Assembly (NCBI GenBank): GCA_964537875.1
Contig: CAZIDN010000001.1
Location: forward strand, 178,252 to 242,251
DNA length: 64,000 nucleotides
DNA from: JAPKZH01 sp964537875
Lineage (GTDB): Bacteria > Acidobacteriota > Aminicenantia > Aminicenantales > UBA4085
Direction of reading: 5' to 3'
The translations under genes and the position numbers were made by a program. Within the stretch, counting starts at the first letter, position 1. The number at the start of each line of letters is the position of its first letter. Positions 40,196 to 48,969 of this stretch are shown one piece after another. The notes under the pieces are model-generated. The model did no database searches and was not told the DNA's origin. It was given only the letters and a program-made list of their open reading frames with translations.

Positions 40196-40978
40196 ATGAG
40201 ATTGAGAGCCAATTCCGAGAACGCAGCTGTCATTCTAGGTTTTTGCCTACTTTCATTTTTTCTCATAGTCTCGGGGACCGCAGCCTGCAAACAGGCAGCC
40301 CCGCCGGCCGCCACAGCCGGAAGCGAGCAGGCGGCTGCTGCGGAGCCGTCCGCCGCCGGAATCAAGGAAGGGCTGAATGACGTAACGGGAGCGGTGAAAA
40401 TCGGCCTCGGCAAATATTTTTATGTCCCGACCGTCCAGGGATTCGACATCGCCGTCATGGGCCAGGTGGACGGCGGCGATGCCGGCGGGCTTGTCGGCAA
40501 GGAAGTCCGGGTCAAGGGCGAATTCAACCGGGAAAAGCCCAACCTCCTGATTGCCCAGACGATCGACGTCAAAGAAAACGAGACCCAATGGAAAAACGTC
40601 TATACGACGACCGATAAGGCCATCCCCCCGGATTATTTTGACCAGAAGACAAGGGGCGATTATCTGGAGCTCCGGATCACGAATATCAACAAGAGTGAGG
40701 ACTGGGAAGGAAAGGGCAAGGGAAAAGTGTTGGGAAAGCTCGTTGCCGGTGCCAACAACCAGGGCTCTGCGATCTCCGTCGTCGACGATAAAGGCAAAGA
40801 GATCGGCAAGATCATCGTCGACGGCGCGACCGAATTTGCCAATTACTACATCAAAAAACTGAGACTCTTCGAAACCTTCTGGTTCTATTTCGACATCAAA
40901 GAGAGCGTGGATAAGAAGCTCCGCCCCAAAAATAAGGAACTCTTCCATGCCGATGTCGTCTTTGCGGGGCTTTATTAA
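40196..40978 (+). CDS. Lipoprotein of unknown function
   Basis: 260 residues from the ATG preceded by TTGGAGG. Signal with lipobox GTAAC (ILGFCLLSFFLIVSGTAAC), an Ala/Pro linker, then two beta-rich parts (NDVTGAVKIGLGKYFYVPTVQGFDIAVMGQ and KEVRVKGEFNREKPNLLIAQTIDV, an OB-like alternation) and a helical, basic C-terminus. No family recognised. Its stop overlaps the pgi stop by three bases, convergent. Confidence 0.65.
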   Translation: MRLRANSENAAVILGFCLLSFFLIVSGTAACKQAAPPAATAGSEQAAAAEPSAAGIKEGLNDVTGAVKIGLGKYFYVPTVQGFDIAVMGQVDGGDAGGLVGKEVRVKGEFNREKPNLLIAQTIDVKENETQWKNVYTTTDKAIPPDYFDQKTRGDYLELRITNINKSEDWEGKGKGKVLGKLVAGANNQGSAISVVDDKGKEIGKIIVDGATEFANYYIKKLRLFETFWFYFDIKESVDKKLRPKNKELFHADVVFAGLY

Positions 40979-42672
40979 TTCATCAGAGAATTCAGTTTTT
41001 TCAGGCCGTCCAGCACGTCGTTTTTAAAGTGAATGCCGATGATCCGTCGGCCTTTCTCCCTCAGCGCCTCCTCATCGCCTCTGGCTTGGGCCTGTTTGAG
41101 AAGACTGAACGAGCGGGATGAGGAGCGTGAGCCGGGCCCGTCGGGAACGGGAGCGTCGATCTTGTCCTCGGCCGTGAGCTGGATGAAGAGGCCTTTTCCT
41201 GCGTCTCCTTTGTGGAGCTGTCCGGTCGAATGGAGAAAACGCGGGCCGAATTCGGATGTGACGGCCAGCCTGGTCTTGGAGCGGAGCTTGGCCGTGAGCT
41301 TTTGAACGGCGGCGTCGATCTCGGGCTTGGGGGGAAGAAAAGCCTGGATGACAAGATAATCGCCGGCCCGGGCATTCTTCAAAAAACGGCTCAAGCCCTC
41401 TTCCATGCTTGTCGCCGGCGCGTCTGAATAAAGAGCGAAATCCGGACCGTCAAAGTCCGGCTGTCTTTCGGCAAAGCGGCCTTTTTCCTTATGGATTTCG
41501 AGGAGGGCTTCGGTCTTTTTCTTCGATGCCGCCACGTTGGGCTGATCGAATGGGTTGATTCTTAAAACATGGCCCGCGACAGCCGTGGCCATTTCCCAAA
41601 GAAAGAACTGACTGCCAAGCTCATAAAGGTCGTCCAGGGCCATGACGACGAGCGGCCGGCCGGCTTGCTTGAGCAGCCCGACCACGGGCTCATACGTCCT
41701 GTCCTCCCCAAGCTGGATGGCGACAAAGACCCTGTCTTGGCCGAGCTTGTCTAGAACGAACTCATGCTCTTTAACGATGGGCAATATACCCTTCCCGTCT
41801 TTTCCCGTGCTTTCGGCAAGGAGCTGCTCGACCCAGGCGCCGAAGCTTTCCATGCGGGGTGAGATGAGAAACGTCGCCTTGTCTTTCCCGGCCTGAGCCA
41901 GGACTCCGAGGAGCAGGCCGAGAGAGGCTCCCGGGTTGTCGGGAAGGCTGGAATTGCGACAGAGCTTGGCCGCTTTTTGACTTTGTTCTAGGAGCAAAGG
42001 AATGTCCATGCCGATGAGCGCGGCCGGGACAAGTCCGAAAGGCGATAACACCGAAAACCGGCCTCCGATGTCGGGATCGCCCGAAAATGATCGCCGGAAT
42101 TCGAGCGAGCGGGCGATCTTCTCAAGCCGCGTTCCCGGGTCCGTGATGGTTGCAAACTGGGCGCCCGCCCGCGCTTTTCCCAGGGCTTCGGCTGCCCATG
42201 TGTAAAAGAAATTCAGGAAGGAGTCCGTCTCGAGCGTGGTCCCGGATTTGGAAGAGACGATGAACAATGTTTTTTCCAGAGGAAGAGAATTCTTGAAGCC
42301 CAGGACGGCCTCGGGGTCCGTGCTGTCGAGAACCTTCAGCTGAAGAAAGCCTTTGGCCGTGCCGAAGACCTTGCCGAAGACCTCGGGGGCCAAGCTCGAG
42401 CCGCCCATCCCGAGCAGAAGGGCATGTGTGTACCCGGCCTGCCTGACTTCCTCGACAAAGCGCCCTATTTCAGGAAGCGCTCCGGCCATTCTCTCCGGCG
42501 CCTCCAGCCATCCCAGGCGGTTACGGATTTCCTCGTCTTTTTCTGCCCAGACCGTGCTGTCTTTTTTCCAGATTCGGGCGATCAGGCCGGACCTCTGAAA
42601 GTCGGCCAGGGCTTCTTGGATGGGGCTTTGGAACGATTCCAGGTTGAATGTTTCAATCAATGGGCCGGCCAT
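40975..42672 (-). CDS. pgi: Glucose-6-phosphate isomerase
   Basis: 565 residues. ALLLGMGGSSLAPEVFGKVFG is the phosphosugar-binding SIS segment, LFIVSSKSGTTLETDSFLNFFYTW the second SIS motif and EFGPRFLHSTGQLHKGDAGKGLFIQL the C-terminal PGI motif. The sequence resembles the PGI half of the transaldolase-PGI fusion proteins more than classical E. coli Pgi. It interconverts glucose-6-phosphate and fructose-6-phosphate. Monocistronic, with a family A repeat between it and the divergent gene. Confidence 0.87.
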   Translation of the reverse strand: MAGPLIETFNLESFQSPIQEALADFQRSGLIARIWKKDSTVWAEKDEEIRNRLGWLEAPERMAGALPEIGRFVEEVRQAGYTHALLLGMGGSSLAPEVFGKVFGTAKGFLQLKVLDSTDPEAVLGFKNSLPLEKTLFIVSSKSGTTLETDSFLNFFYTWAAEALGKARAGAQFATITDPGTRLEKIARSLEFRRSFSGDPDIGGRFSVLSPFGLVPAALIGMDIPLLLEQSQKAAKLCRNSSLPDNPGASLGLLLGVLAQAGKDKATFLISPRMESFGAWVEQLLAESTGKDGKGILPIVKEHEFVLDKLGQDRVFVAIQLGEDRTYEPVVGLLKQAGRPLVVMALDDLYELGSQFFLWEMATAVAGHVLRINPFDQPNVAASKKKTEALLEIHKEKGRFAERQPDFDGPDFALYSDAPATSMEEGLSRFLKNARAGDYLVIQAFLPPKPEIDAAVQKLTAKLRSKTRLAVTSEFGPRFLHSTGQLHKGDAGKGLFIQLTAEDKIDAPVPDGPGSRSSSRSFSLLKQAQARGDEEALREKGRRIIGIHFKNDVLDGLKKLNSLMN

Positions 42673-42781
42673 GTTTTAAAATCATTGTATTCGTTATTCA
42701 TATTCTTTTCAAATCGCCAAAGGTGGAACCTCGCCGGCCGTCACGGTAGCTGATCAAAGCCTGCCTGAGATGCTCCCAATA

Positions 42782-42919
42782 TGTGATTTCGAAGAGGCGT
42801 TGGTATAGCCCCTGAGGCCCCATAGCGGAGGGGGGCCCCGGCGGCTTTCCGACGGGGGGAACCGACGGGACTGGTTCCCCAGGGGCGGGGGGCGATACCA
42901 ACGCCTCTTCGAAATCACA
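42782..42919 (-). repeat. Family A palindromic element, copy A4
   Basis: 138 bp with perfect 25-bp inverted repeats at both ends (TGTGATTTCGAAGAGGCG... and inverse). The core on the minus strand reads GGAACCAGTCCCGTCGG and CCGTCGGAAAGCCGCCGG. Arms differ from A1 at 5 of the first 24 positions, every difference compensated on the other side. It sits between the divergent pgi and 138-residue genes; the rest of the 42673-43031 gap has a weak promoter (TTGACA 42950-42955, TAAAAT 42975-42980, 19 bp apart). Confidence 0.85.
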
Positions 42920-43031
42920 CAAAGGGGTGCTTACAATTTTTGAAAGTATTTGACAAACCAAAAGAAAGGCATGGTAAAATATTGGCCTCGTTCGTGAGAA
43001 AAAATCTAATGTCCGATAAGGAGCCTCCGAA

Positions 43032-43448
43032 ATGATGAAAGTAAATCCATCAGGCCTGATAGCGTTTGCCCTGCTCTTCCTGCTCGGCCTCGGTGGGACA
43101 ACCGCAGCCCAGGGCCAGAAGCCCGATTACGACAAAATCGTGGGCACATGGAGCCTGGAAGTCAACGCCGGAAATGAGTTTTATTACCTGACTCTGGAGC
43201 TTACAGTCAATGAAGGAAAACTGGGCGGCAAGCTCAGCGAGCAGAGCGGAATGTTCAAGGACGCCCCTCTCCTGGAACCGGTGTTTGACGGTCAGACTCT
43301 CAAGTATTCCGTCAAGATCCCGACGCCGCCGGACGGAGCCGAGAGACTGGTCAATTCCGAGATGAGGCTCGCGGACAATAAGCTGGACGGCACGCTCACC
43401 GTCCAGGATCTGGAGATGACCGTCCCCGTCACCGGCACGAAAAAATAG
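43032..43448 (+). CDS. Small secreted lipocalin-like protein
   Basis: 138 residues with signal MMKVNPSGLIAFALLFLLGLGGTTAAQG. The rest is a run of antiparallel strands (IVGTWSLEVNAGNEFYYLTLEL, NEGKLGGKLSEQSG, TLKYSVKIPT, EMRLADNKLDGTLTVQDLEM), the pattern of small beta-barrel proteins; GTW near the start is common in lipocalin-type folds. RBS AAGGAG upstream of a double ATG. Ligand unknown. Confidence 0.6.
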   Translation: MMKVNPSGLIAFALLFLLGLGGTTAAQGQKPDYDKIVGTWSLEVNAGNEFYYLTLELTVNEGKLGGKLSEQSGMFKDAPLLEPVFDGQTLKYSVKIPTPPDGAERLVNSEMRLADNKLDGTLTVQDLEMTVPVTGTKK

Positions 43449-43451
43449 GCG

Positions 43452-45353
43452 TTATCGGACGGACTCAATCATCGCCCTCAGCTCCTCGACGAGCTTGTCC
43501 AGACTCCCGTCAAAGCCGATGCTCTGGAAACGGATTTTCCCGTTTTTATCGATGATGAACTTGGTCGGGATGCCTTCGACCTTGAAGGCTTCGATCACCT
43601 TATTGTCCAGATCAAGGAGGACGTGGAAAGGATATTTGTTCCGGGCGATGAAGTCGGCCGCGTTTTTCTTCTTGGCCTTGTTTTCCATCCGCTCCCAAGC
43701 GTTGATGAACAGGAACCGGACCTCGGCATCTTGGGCGTATTTCTCCACGGCCCTTTTCATGCCGGGGAATGAGTTGAGGCAGGGACCGCACCAGGTGGCC
43801 CAAAAATCGATGATGACGATTTTCCCTTTCAAACCGGCCAGGCTGACGTCCTTCCCGTCGAGGTCCTGGAGCGTAAAATCGGGAGCCGGAAGGTCGAGCA
43901 TCTGCTTTTTAAGCGCACCCCCGGCCCTGCCCTCCGCGGCCTGATCGATCTTGGCCATGTATTCGGCCAGGCCTTCCTCGCTTCCCTTACTCTTCTTATA
44001 GGCTTCCTTGAGCCAATCTTTCATACGGGCCGTGCCCAAGCCGGCCGCTATGAATCGCTCGATCTCGGACGTGGCTTTTGCCGGATCACCGGCCTTGGCC
44101 AAGGCCTCGGCGTAGCGCTCATTGGTCTCGGGGTCCCCGCCTTTTGTCAGCCTTGCCGATTCTTCAAGGTTTTTGAGCGCCTCCCCGTTTTTCTCGAGTT
44201 TCAGGAGGACGGCGCCCTGGGCGGAAAGCACATAGCCCAGGGAACGATCGATGCTTGCCTTCCATTCCTTGTCCGTCAGGGTGGACGGCTTTTTGATCGT
44301 CGGCGTGCTCAGCTCCCGGCGGACCATATCGACGGCTTTGGCCGCCATCGCTTCTGCCAGCTCGAGCTCTTTATTGTTTTTGATCATATCGACGGCCAGG
44401 ACGCTGTACGAGGTCCAGTTGGCATCGTTCCCGTACTGATCCAGATAGGCCTTGGCTTTCTGGTATTCGCCCTTTTTGATGAAGCCTGAAAGCATGAAAT
44501 AATGCAGCTGGGGGATCAGCTCGCTCTTGGGGAAGTCTTTTTTAAACTTTTGGACGAGCTCCGTTCTCTTCTGGACATCCTCGGTCTTGGTGAACTCTTG
44601 GAACCGCTCGGCCTGGACGAATTCTCCCTCGGGATCTCGTTCTTTGATAAGCGCGGCGTACTTCGATGCGTTTTCTCCGTTCTTGAACCGGACGGACCAG
44701 TTGTAGAGCGTGTTCAGGTCCTTGACGGTCAAATCCGGGCTTTTCGCCAGCGCTTCGAGCTCCTGGCGGGCTATTCCTTCTCCCTCCTCTTTTTTCAGTC
44801 GCGTGATCAAGCCCAAATAAGAGGCCAGGAACTCTCGTTTAGCCTCCGGATGGGCGGCAAAATCTTTGTCAAACAGCTCCAGCGCCCGCACCGGGTCTCT
44901 TTCCAGGTCGGCATAATTTGTCCCCCAGCCGCCCAGGGCTTCGGCCAGCCCGGCTTGGGCGCCGGCGACCGGGGTGCCGTTTTGATCGTTGAGCAGGATG
45001 ACGTAGCCTTTTCTCTGGTTGCTCTCCACGGTCCGGCCGCTCAAATATTTGAAGACGATGCCTCGGGCTTCTCTTCTTGTCTCCAGGGTTCCCGTCCAGT
45101 GATTCTCGATTTTCTGCAGGGTAAGGCTCTCGGCTTTCGGCTGACCTTTGGCGTAAATATAGGCGACGACCTCGACGGATTCCGCATTGGCCAAGCCGGT
45201 CCCGGCCGGGTCGAAGCGAACGGTGATAGTCTCGCCGGGGAGGGGCTTCTCCGGGAGATAAAAAAACTTCGCCGGCGGCTGTTTCTTCGCGCAGGAATTC
45301 AGGATGATCAGGCCGACGACGAGAGCGCTCGAAACGATGACCTTCTTGTTCAT
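43452..45353 (-). CDS. Thioredoxin-like (TlpA/ResA) lipoprotein with long TPR-like N-terminal part
   Basis: 633 residues. Lipobox LNSC (VIVSSALVVGLIILNSC). Residues about 30-130 are a beta-domain, 150-480 helical repeats (LELAEAMAAKAVDMVRREL, AEALAKAGDPAKATSEIERFI), and 490-630 a thioredoxin fold with DFWATWCGPCLNSFPGMKRAV (redox pair CGPC). TlpA/ResA proteins reduce disulfides outside the cytoplasm, here anchored to a membrane. Convergent with the small secreted protein gene; 4-base gap. Common in Bacteroidetes and Acidobacteriota. Confidence 0.82.
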   Translation of the reverse strand: MNKKVIVSSALVVGLIILNSCAKKQPPAKFFYLPEKPLPGETITVRFDPAGTGLANAESVEVVAYIYAKGQPKAESLTLQKIENHWTGTLETRREARGIVFKYLSGRTVESNQRKGYVILLNDQNGTPVAGAQAGLAEALGGWGTNYADLERDPVRALELFDKDFAAHPEAKREFLASYLGLITRLKKEEGEGIARQELEALAKSPDLTVKDLNTLYNWSVRFKNGENASKYAALIKERDPEGEFVQAERFQEFTKTEDVQKRTELVQKFKKDFPKSELIPQLHYFMLSGFIKKGEYQKAKAYLDQYGNDANWTSYSVLAVDMIKNNKELELAEAMAAKAVDMVRRELSTPTIKKPSTLTDKEWKASIDRSLGYVLSAQGAVLLKLEKNGEALKNLEESARLTKGGDPETNERYAEALAKAGDPAKATSEIERFIAAGLGTARMKDWLKEAYKKSKGSEEGLAEYMAKIDQAAEGRAGGALKKQMLDLPAPDFTLQDLDGKDVSLAGLKGKIVIIDFWATWCGPCLNSFPGMKRAVEKYAQDAEVRFLFINAWERMENKAKKKNAADFIARNKYPFHVLLDLDNKVIEAFKVEGIPTKFIIDKNGKIRFQSIGFDGSLDKLVEELRAMIESVR

Positions 45354-45470
45354 GGATGGTCTCCTTTTCGTTTTTCATTTTTAGCATAATTTCAGGCATA
45401 TTGGTAGCAGGAAAAACCGGAGGGCGGAATTTGCTATTCTTGCCTTTGCTGCGGAAGCACCGACAAATAT

Positions 45471-45608
45471 GTGATTTTCTGTCGGCGCCGGATCGCCCCC
45501 CGCCCCCTTGGGAACCAGTCCCGTCGGTTCCCCCCGTCGAAATGCCGACGGGCCCCCCCTCCACTAGGGGACCTTGGGGGCGATTCCGACACCGACAGAA
45601 AATCAGAC
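45471..45608 (+). repeat. Family A palindromic element, copy A5
   Basis: 138 bp with arms GATTTTCTGTCGGCGCCGG.. (left) and the matching inverse at 45576-45604, differing by two substitutions and one deleted base. Core GGAACCAGTCCCGTCGG and CCGTCGAAATGCCGACGG as in the other copies. Located between the divergent TlpA-like and MFS genes; nothing else is recognised in 45354-45714. Confidence 0.82.
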
Positions 45609-45714
45609 AAACGGCGATGCAGGTTTGCTGCTTGCCTTTGGACTTTGAGATGGGTATGTTATTAGGAGGAAAAACCCTGTGGCGAGGATTATTTCAGAAA
45701 AAGGATGACCTTCC

Positions 45715-47052
45715 ATGATGACAACAGGGACTGAAGCAGTCGGGGCCTTTCACCCGTCAAAGAAGCTCTATCGGTTTACGATTCTGGTGTTCGTAGCTTC
45801 CCTTTCCTTCGGCAGCTATTTTGCCTATGACATCGTGGGATCGATCGCGCCGACGCTCGTGAAAGACCTGCACGCGGCACGCGGCACGGTCGGCGCATTT
45901 TTTGCCGCCTATAGCTTTGCCGCCGTTCTGGCCGTGTTGATCGGGGGCATGCTGATCGACCGGCTGGGGACGAGAAAGTCAAGCCTCCTCTTTTCGACGC
46001 TGGTTTTCATCGGGGCGGGTGTCGTCTGGATGGCCAAAAGCGTCCCGGTCATTATTGTCGGGCGATTTATTTTCGGGGCCGGTTCGGAGCCGCTGATCGT
46101 CGCCCAGAGCGCGATCCTGGCCCGTTGGTTTAAAAACAAAGAACTCGCCCTTTCTTTCGGGATCACCCTGACCGTGAGCCGGTTCGGTTCCTTGTTCGCC
46201 TTTAACACGGGCGAGCTGTTCACCAGCTATTTCAAAAGCTATCGCTATGCGCTTCTTGTCGCCGTGGCGGCCTGCGGAATATCCCTCCTGGGAAACCTGA
46301 TCTACATCATCATGGACCGCCGGGGTGAACATGCCCTGTCTTTGAAAGATGAGAGCGCCGGCGACAAGATCGTCTTAAAGGACATCAAGGAATTCAAGCC
46401 AACCTTCTGGTATGTCACGTTCCTGTGCGTAACCTTCTATTCGGCAATCTTTCCGTTCACGAACCTGTCGACGGACTTTTTTGTGGACAAATGGGGGATT
46501 GCCAAGGTCGCCCAGGCCAGCGGCGGCTTCCTTCATCAAGTGTTCAACAATTTTTTCCACATGTTCAGCACGGCCGGAGGCATTACTTCGATCATCATTT
46601 TCGCGTCCATGGTCTTGGCTCCGTTCGCGGGGCATCTTGTCGATCGGATCGGGAAGCGGGCCACCTTGATGATCATTGGCTCACTCATTATGATTCCCAG
46701 CCACCTGGTCATGGCCGTGACGCGCCTCTATCCCGTCTATCCGATGATCGCCCTGGGAGCGGCCTTCGTCTTGGTCCCGGCCGCCATGTGGCCCTCGGTT
46801 CCTCTGATCGTGCGCAAAGAGCGCGTGGGGATGGCCTTCGGGCTCATGACGGCCATCCAGAATATCGGCATGGCCGTGTTCCCTATATTGAACGGGGTCT
46901 TGCGCGACCTCACCCATACTTATACCAGCAGTATGCTCATGTTTACGAGCCTCGGCTTCTTTGGATTGGTCTTTGCCGTGCTGCTCAAGAGGGCCGATGT
47001 CCGTGAAGGCGGTGGATTGGAAAGGGCCGCCAAGAAAGCCGGCGCCGCCTAG
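45715..47052 (+). CDS. MFS transporter
   Basis: 445 residues with 12 hydrophobic segments. MLIDRLGTRKSSLLFS is the family A-motif (DRxGxRK) between TM2 and TM3 and recurs in the second half as LVDRIGKRATLM. Unlike the other MFS genes here it resembles the oxalate/formate-like or nitrate-type antiporter group in layout, but substrate is unknown. Starts at a double ATG; a second product (HAD gene) starts 11 bases after it, so the two are probably one operon. Confidence 0.75.
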   Translation: MMTTGTEAVGAFHPSKKLYRFTILVFVASLSFGSYFAYDIVGSIAPTLVKDLHAARGTVGAFFAAYSFAAVLAVLIGGMLIDRLGTRKSSLLFSTLVFIGAGVVWMAKSVPVIIVGRFIFGAGSEPLIVAQSAILARWFKNKELALSFGITLTVSRFGSLFAFNTGELFTSYFKSYRYALLVAVAACGISLLGNLIYIIMDRRGEHALSLKDESAGDKIVLKDIKEFKPTFWYVTFLCVTFYSAIFPFTNLSTDFFVDKWGIAKVAQASGGFLHQVFNNFFHMFSTAGGITSIIIFASMVLAPFAGHLVDRIGKRATLMIIGSLIMIPSHLVMAVTRLYPVYPMIALGAAFVLVPAAMWPSVPLIVRKERVGMAFGLMTAIQNIGMAVFPILNGVLRDLTHTYTSSMLMFTSLGFFGLVFAVLLKRADVREGGGLERAAKKAGAA

Positions 47053-47062
47053 AGAGATCGTG

Positions 47063-47668
47063 ATGATCGATACCGTGATATCCGACATGGGCCAAGTCGT
47101 CCTCCACTTCAACAACCGGCTGTTTTTCCGGAAAATGACTCAATACACGAGCCGGTCCGAGGAAGAAATCCGGGCGGTGACGCATGCCCATATAGAGATC
47201 GTCGATCTCTTCGATCAGGGAAAAATCAGGCCCGAGGAATTTTATCAAAAGGCCAAGACCGGGCTCGAAGCCGAGGTGAGCTATGAAGATTTTTTCGCGG
47301 CTTACTGCGACGTCTTCGCCGTCAATCCTCCCATCCTCGGGCTCCTCAACAAGCTGAAGCCGAAGTACAAGCTGATCCTGTTGTCCAACACCGATGTCGT
47401 CCGGTTTTCTTATATCAAGAGGAAATTTCCGGAGCTGATGATCTTTGACGGATACGTGCTGTCGTTTGACTATGGCCTGATGAAGCCGGACCCTCATGTT
47501 TATTACGCGGCCCTCGAACTCGCCTGTTCGAAGCCTGAGCGTGCCGTCTTCATCGATGATATCCAGGAGAATATCGATGGGGCGGAGAGAGTCGGGATCA
47601 AAGGCCTTCTTTTTACGCCGGAGATCGACCTCGAGAAGGCCCTCCGGGACCTCGGCATCGAGCCTTAA
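47063..47668 (+). CDS. HAD-family phosphatase (YihX-like)
   Basis: 201 residues. ISDMGQVVLHF carries the nucleophile Asp in the D-x-G-x-V form seen in YihX/epoxide-hydrolase-N-type HADs; KLILLSNTDVVRF provides the motif II Ser/Asn-Thr, YGLMKPDPHVYYAAL the motif III Lys, and AVFIDDIQENIDGA the motif IV Asp pair. Cap domain is the small helical type. YihX dephosphorylates alpha-glucose-1-phosphate. The reading frame overlaps the MFS 3' end only if an earlier start is used; I take ATG 47063. Confidence 0.8.
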   Translation: MIDTVISDMGQVVLHFNNRLFFRKMTQYTSRSEEEIRAVTHAHIEIVDLFDQGKIRPEEFYQKAKTGLEAEVSYEDFFAAYCDVFAVNPPILGLLNKLKPKYKLILLSNTDVVRFSYIKRKFPELMIFDGYVLSFDYGLMKPDPHVYYAALELACSKPERAVFIDDIQENIDGAERVGIKGLLFTPEIDLEKALRDLGIEP

Positions 47669-47687
47669 GTCCTCTTCCGGCAGATAG

Positions 47688-48074
47688 AGAGGCGACTCGC
47701 CGTTTTTTCGAATCTTGTTGATAGAGGCGGACCTCGGCTACTGGGGATGGGGCAATTTTTACACGGATTTCACGCCGAACTCGTATTATTACTACCTGGG
47801 TAAGAGTATCTTTAAAGTCAACCTGGGCGCCTCCTACGCGATCGAGCTGCCCTTCGGAATCCTCAAGGAGCTGTCCGTGAGAGCCGGCTACATCTACGAC
47901 CCCCAGCCCTACGATTATGATGAGAGCTTTTCCCGCAATTTCGTCTGCGCGGGTTTCTGTTTGACGATGGGGTGCGTCAGCCTTGAAACGGCGGCCAAAA
48001 TCAGCGTCATTTCCCCCGAGGCGCAGAGATTCAAGGCCAACCAGCTCCGGGTGGGAGCCGCCTTGACTTTTTAG
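47688..48074 (+). pseudogene. C-terminal remnant of an OmpP1/FadL-type outer-membrane protein
   Basis: Open from 47688 to the stop at 48072-48074 with no plausible ATG; a TAG closes the frame at 47685. The residues LLIEADLGYWGWGNFYTDF and ELSVRAGYIYDPQP match the last strands of FadL-type channels (aD..ytgWs.f and LRaGY.yd..P), ending GAALTF with a terminal Phe. Only about 130 of the usual 400 or more residues remain, beginning 20 bases after the HAD stop, so the 5' two-thirds have been lost. Pseudogene call is likely but not certain. Confidence 0.6.
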
Positions 48075-48166
48075 AATAATCGCCCGGGCTCCGACCCCCT
48101 CACGGCTCAAACGTCCTCTGACGATTTTGCCCAATGAGCAGGTTGAACCCCGGTCCCGCTCGCTTT

Positions 48167-48562
48167 TTATTGTCCGAAAACTTTGACAAACACGTTCCGG
48201 TCCCGCGGACCGTCGAACTCGCAGAAATAAATCCCCTGCCAGGTCCCAAGCCGCAGATCTCCACCTTCGACGATGATGTGGATGGATGAGCCGACCAGGC
48301 CGGCCTTGACATGAGCCGGGGAGTTGCCTTCGGCATGCCGCCAGGCAAGAGAATCCGGGACCATCTTCTTGAGCCCCATCAAAATATCCTCCTTCACGTC
48401 CGGGTCGGCGTTTTCATTGATGGTGACCCCGGCCGTCGTGTGGGGGACAAAGACAAGGGCTATCCCGTTTTCGATTCCTGAATTCCGGACCGCGCTCCGC
48501 ACGTCGCGGGTGATGTCGAGGAATTCTTCCCGGGCATGGGTTTTAACAACGATGACTTTCAT
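48167..48562 (-). CDS. yjbQ: YjbQ/UPF0047 family protein
   Basis: 131 residues. IALVFVPHTTAGVTINENADPDVKEDILMGLKKMVP and NSPAHVKAGLVGSSIHIIVEGGDLRLGTWQGIYFCEFDGPRDR contain all family marks, including the conserved His pairs. UPF0047 proteins are small and widely conserved; some show thiamine-phosphate synthase or phosphatase activity, but the cellular role is unsettled. Single gene, read against nrdD. Confidence 0.9.
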   Translation of the reverse strand: MKVIVVKTHAREEFLDITRDVRSAVRNSGIENGIALVFVPHTTAGVTINENADPDVKEDILMGLKKMVPDSLAWRHAEGNSPAHVKAGLVGSSIHIIVEGGDLRLGTWQGIYFCEFDGPRDRNVFVKVFGQ

Positions 48563-48814
48563 GATGAGCCTTTAATTTCCTGACCGATCGAAGAATTTTT
48601 TTGCGTCTGTCCATTCAAAATCTTTCCGGATGAGTCTTAGAATATCATATTCTCGTCCAGGAACAGGAGAGGTTTCTTTTCATTTCATCATGAAAATTGT
48701 CGGCCAGAGTTCTTCTCTTAGAAAAACTGGTATCTTTTTCCAGCGCTCTTAAAATGCCTTTATTTAATTGAAAATAAATAAATTATAAGAAATCAAAATT
48801 TTCCAAAAAAGGAC

Positions 48815-48841
48815 TTGACAGAGGTCGAGAAAATGTATAAA
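48815..48841 (+). promoter_or_regulatory. Promoter of the nrdD operon
   Basis: TTGACA (48815-48820) with TATAAA (48836-48841) 15 bp downstream, or TAAATT (48838-48843) at 17 bp. Both NrdR-like boxes lie just downstream of it. The rest of the 48563-48969 gap is A+T-rich with no other feature recognised. Confidence 0.55.
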
Positions 48842-48854
48842 TTGCATGATGTAA

Positions 48855-48870
48855 ATACAAGATATTGTAT
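48855..48870 (+). promoter_or_regulatory. NrdR-type box 1
   Basis: ATACAAGATATTGTAT is a near-perfect palindrome fitting the NrdR consensus ACACwATATATwGTGT in its ACAA-ATAT-TTGT core. Confidence 0.6.
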
Positions 48871-48885
48871 TTATAAGCCTTAAAT

Positions 48886-48901
48886 TCCACAATATATGGC
48901 A
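48886..48901 (+). promoter_or_regulatory. NrdR-type box 2
   Basis: TCCACAATATATGGCA fits the same consensus (CCACAATATATGG). Its centre is 31 bp from box 1, exactly three helical turns, the usual NrdR pair spacing. Confidence 0.6.
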
Positions 48902-48969
48902 GTCAGGTAGGGGCTTTTGGTGCTTTTTTATTGATCTTTTAGCTTGTTCGAAGGGTAAGGAGGTGCCGG

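Noticed and set aside
9266..45608. Family A elements as ordinary Rho-independent terminators
   Set aside because: Four of the five lie upstream of genes or between divergent genes, lack U-tracts, and are far longer than terminators.
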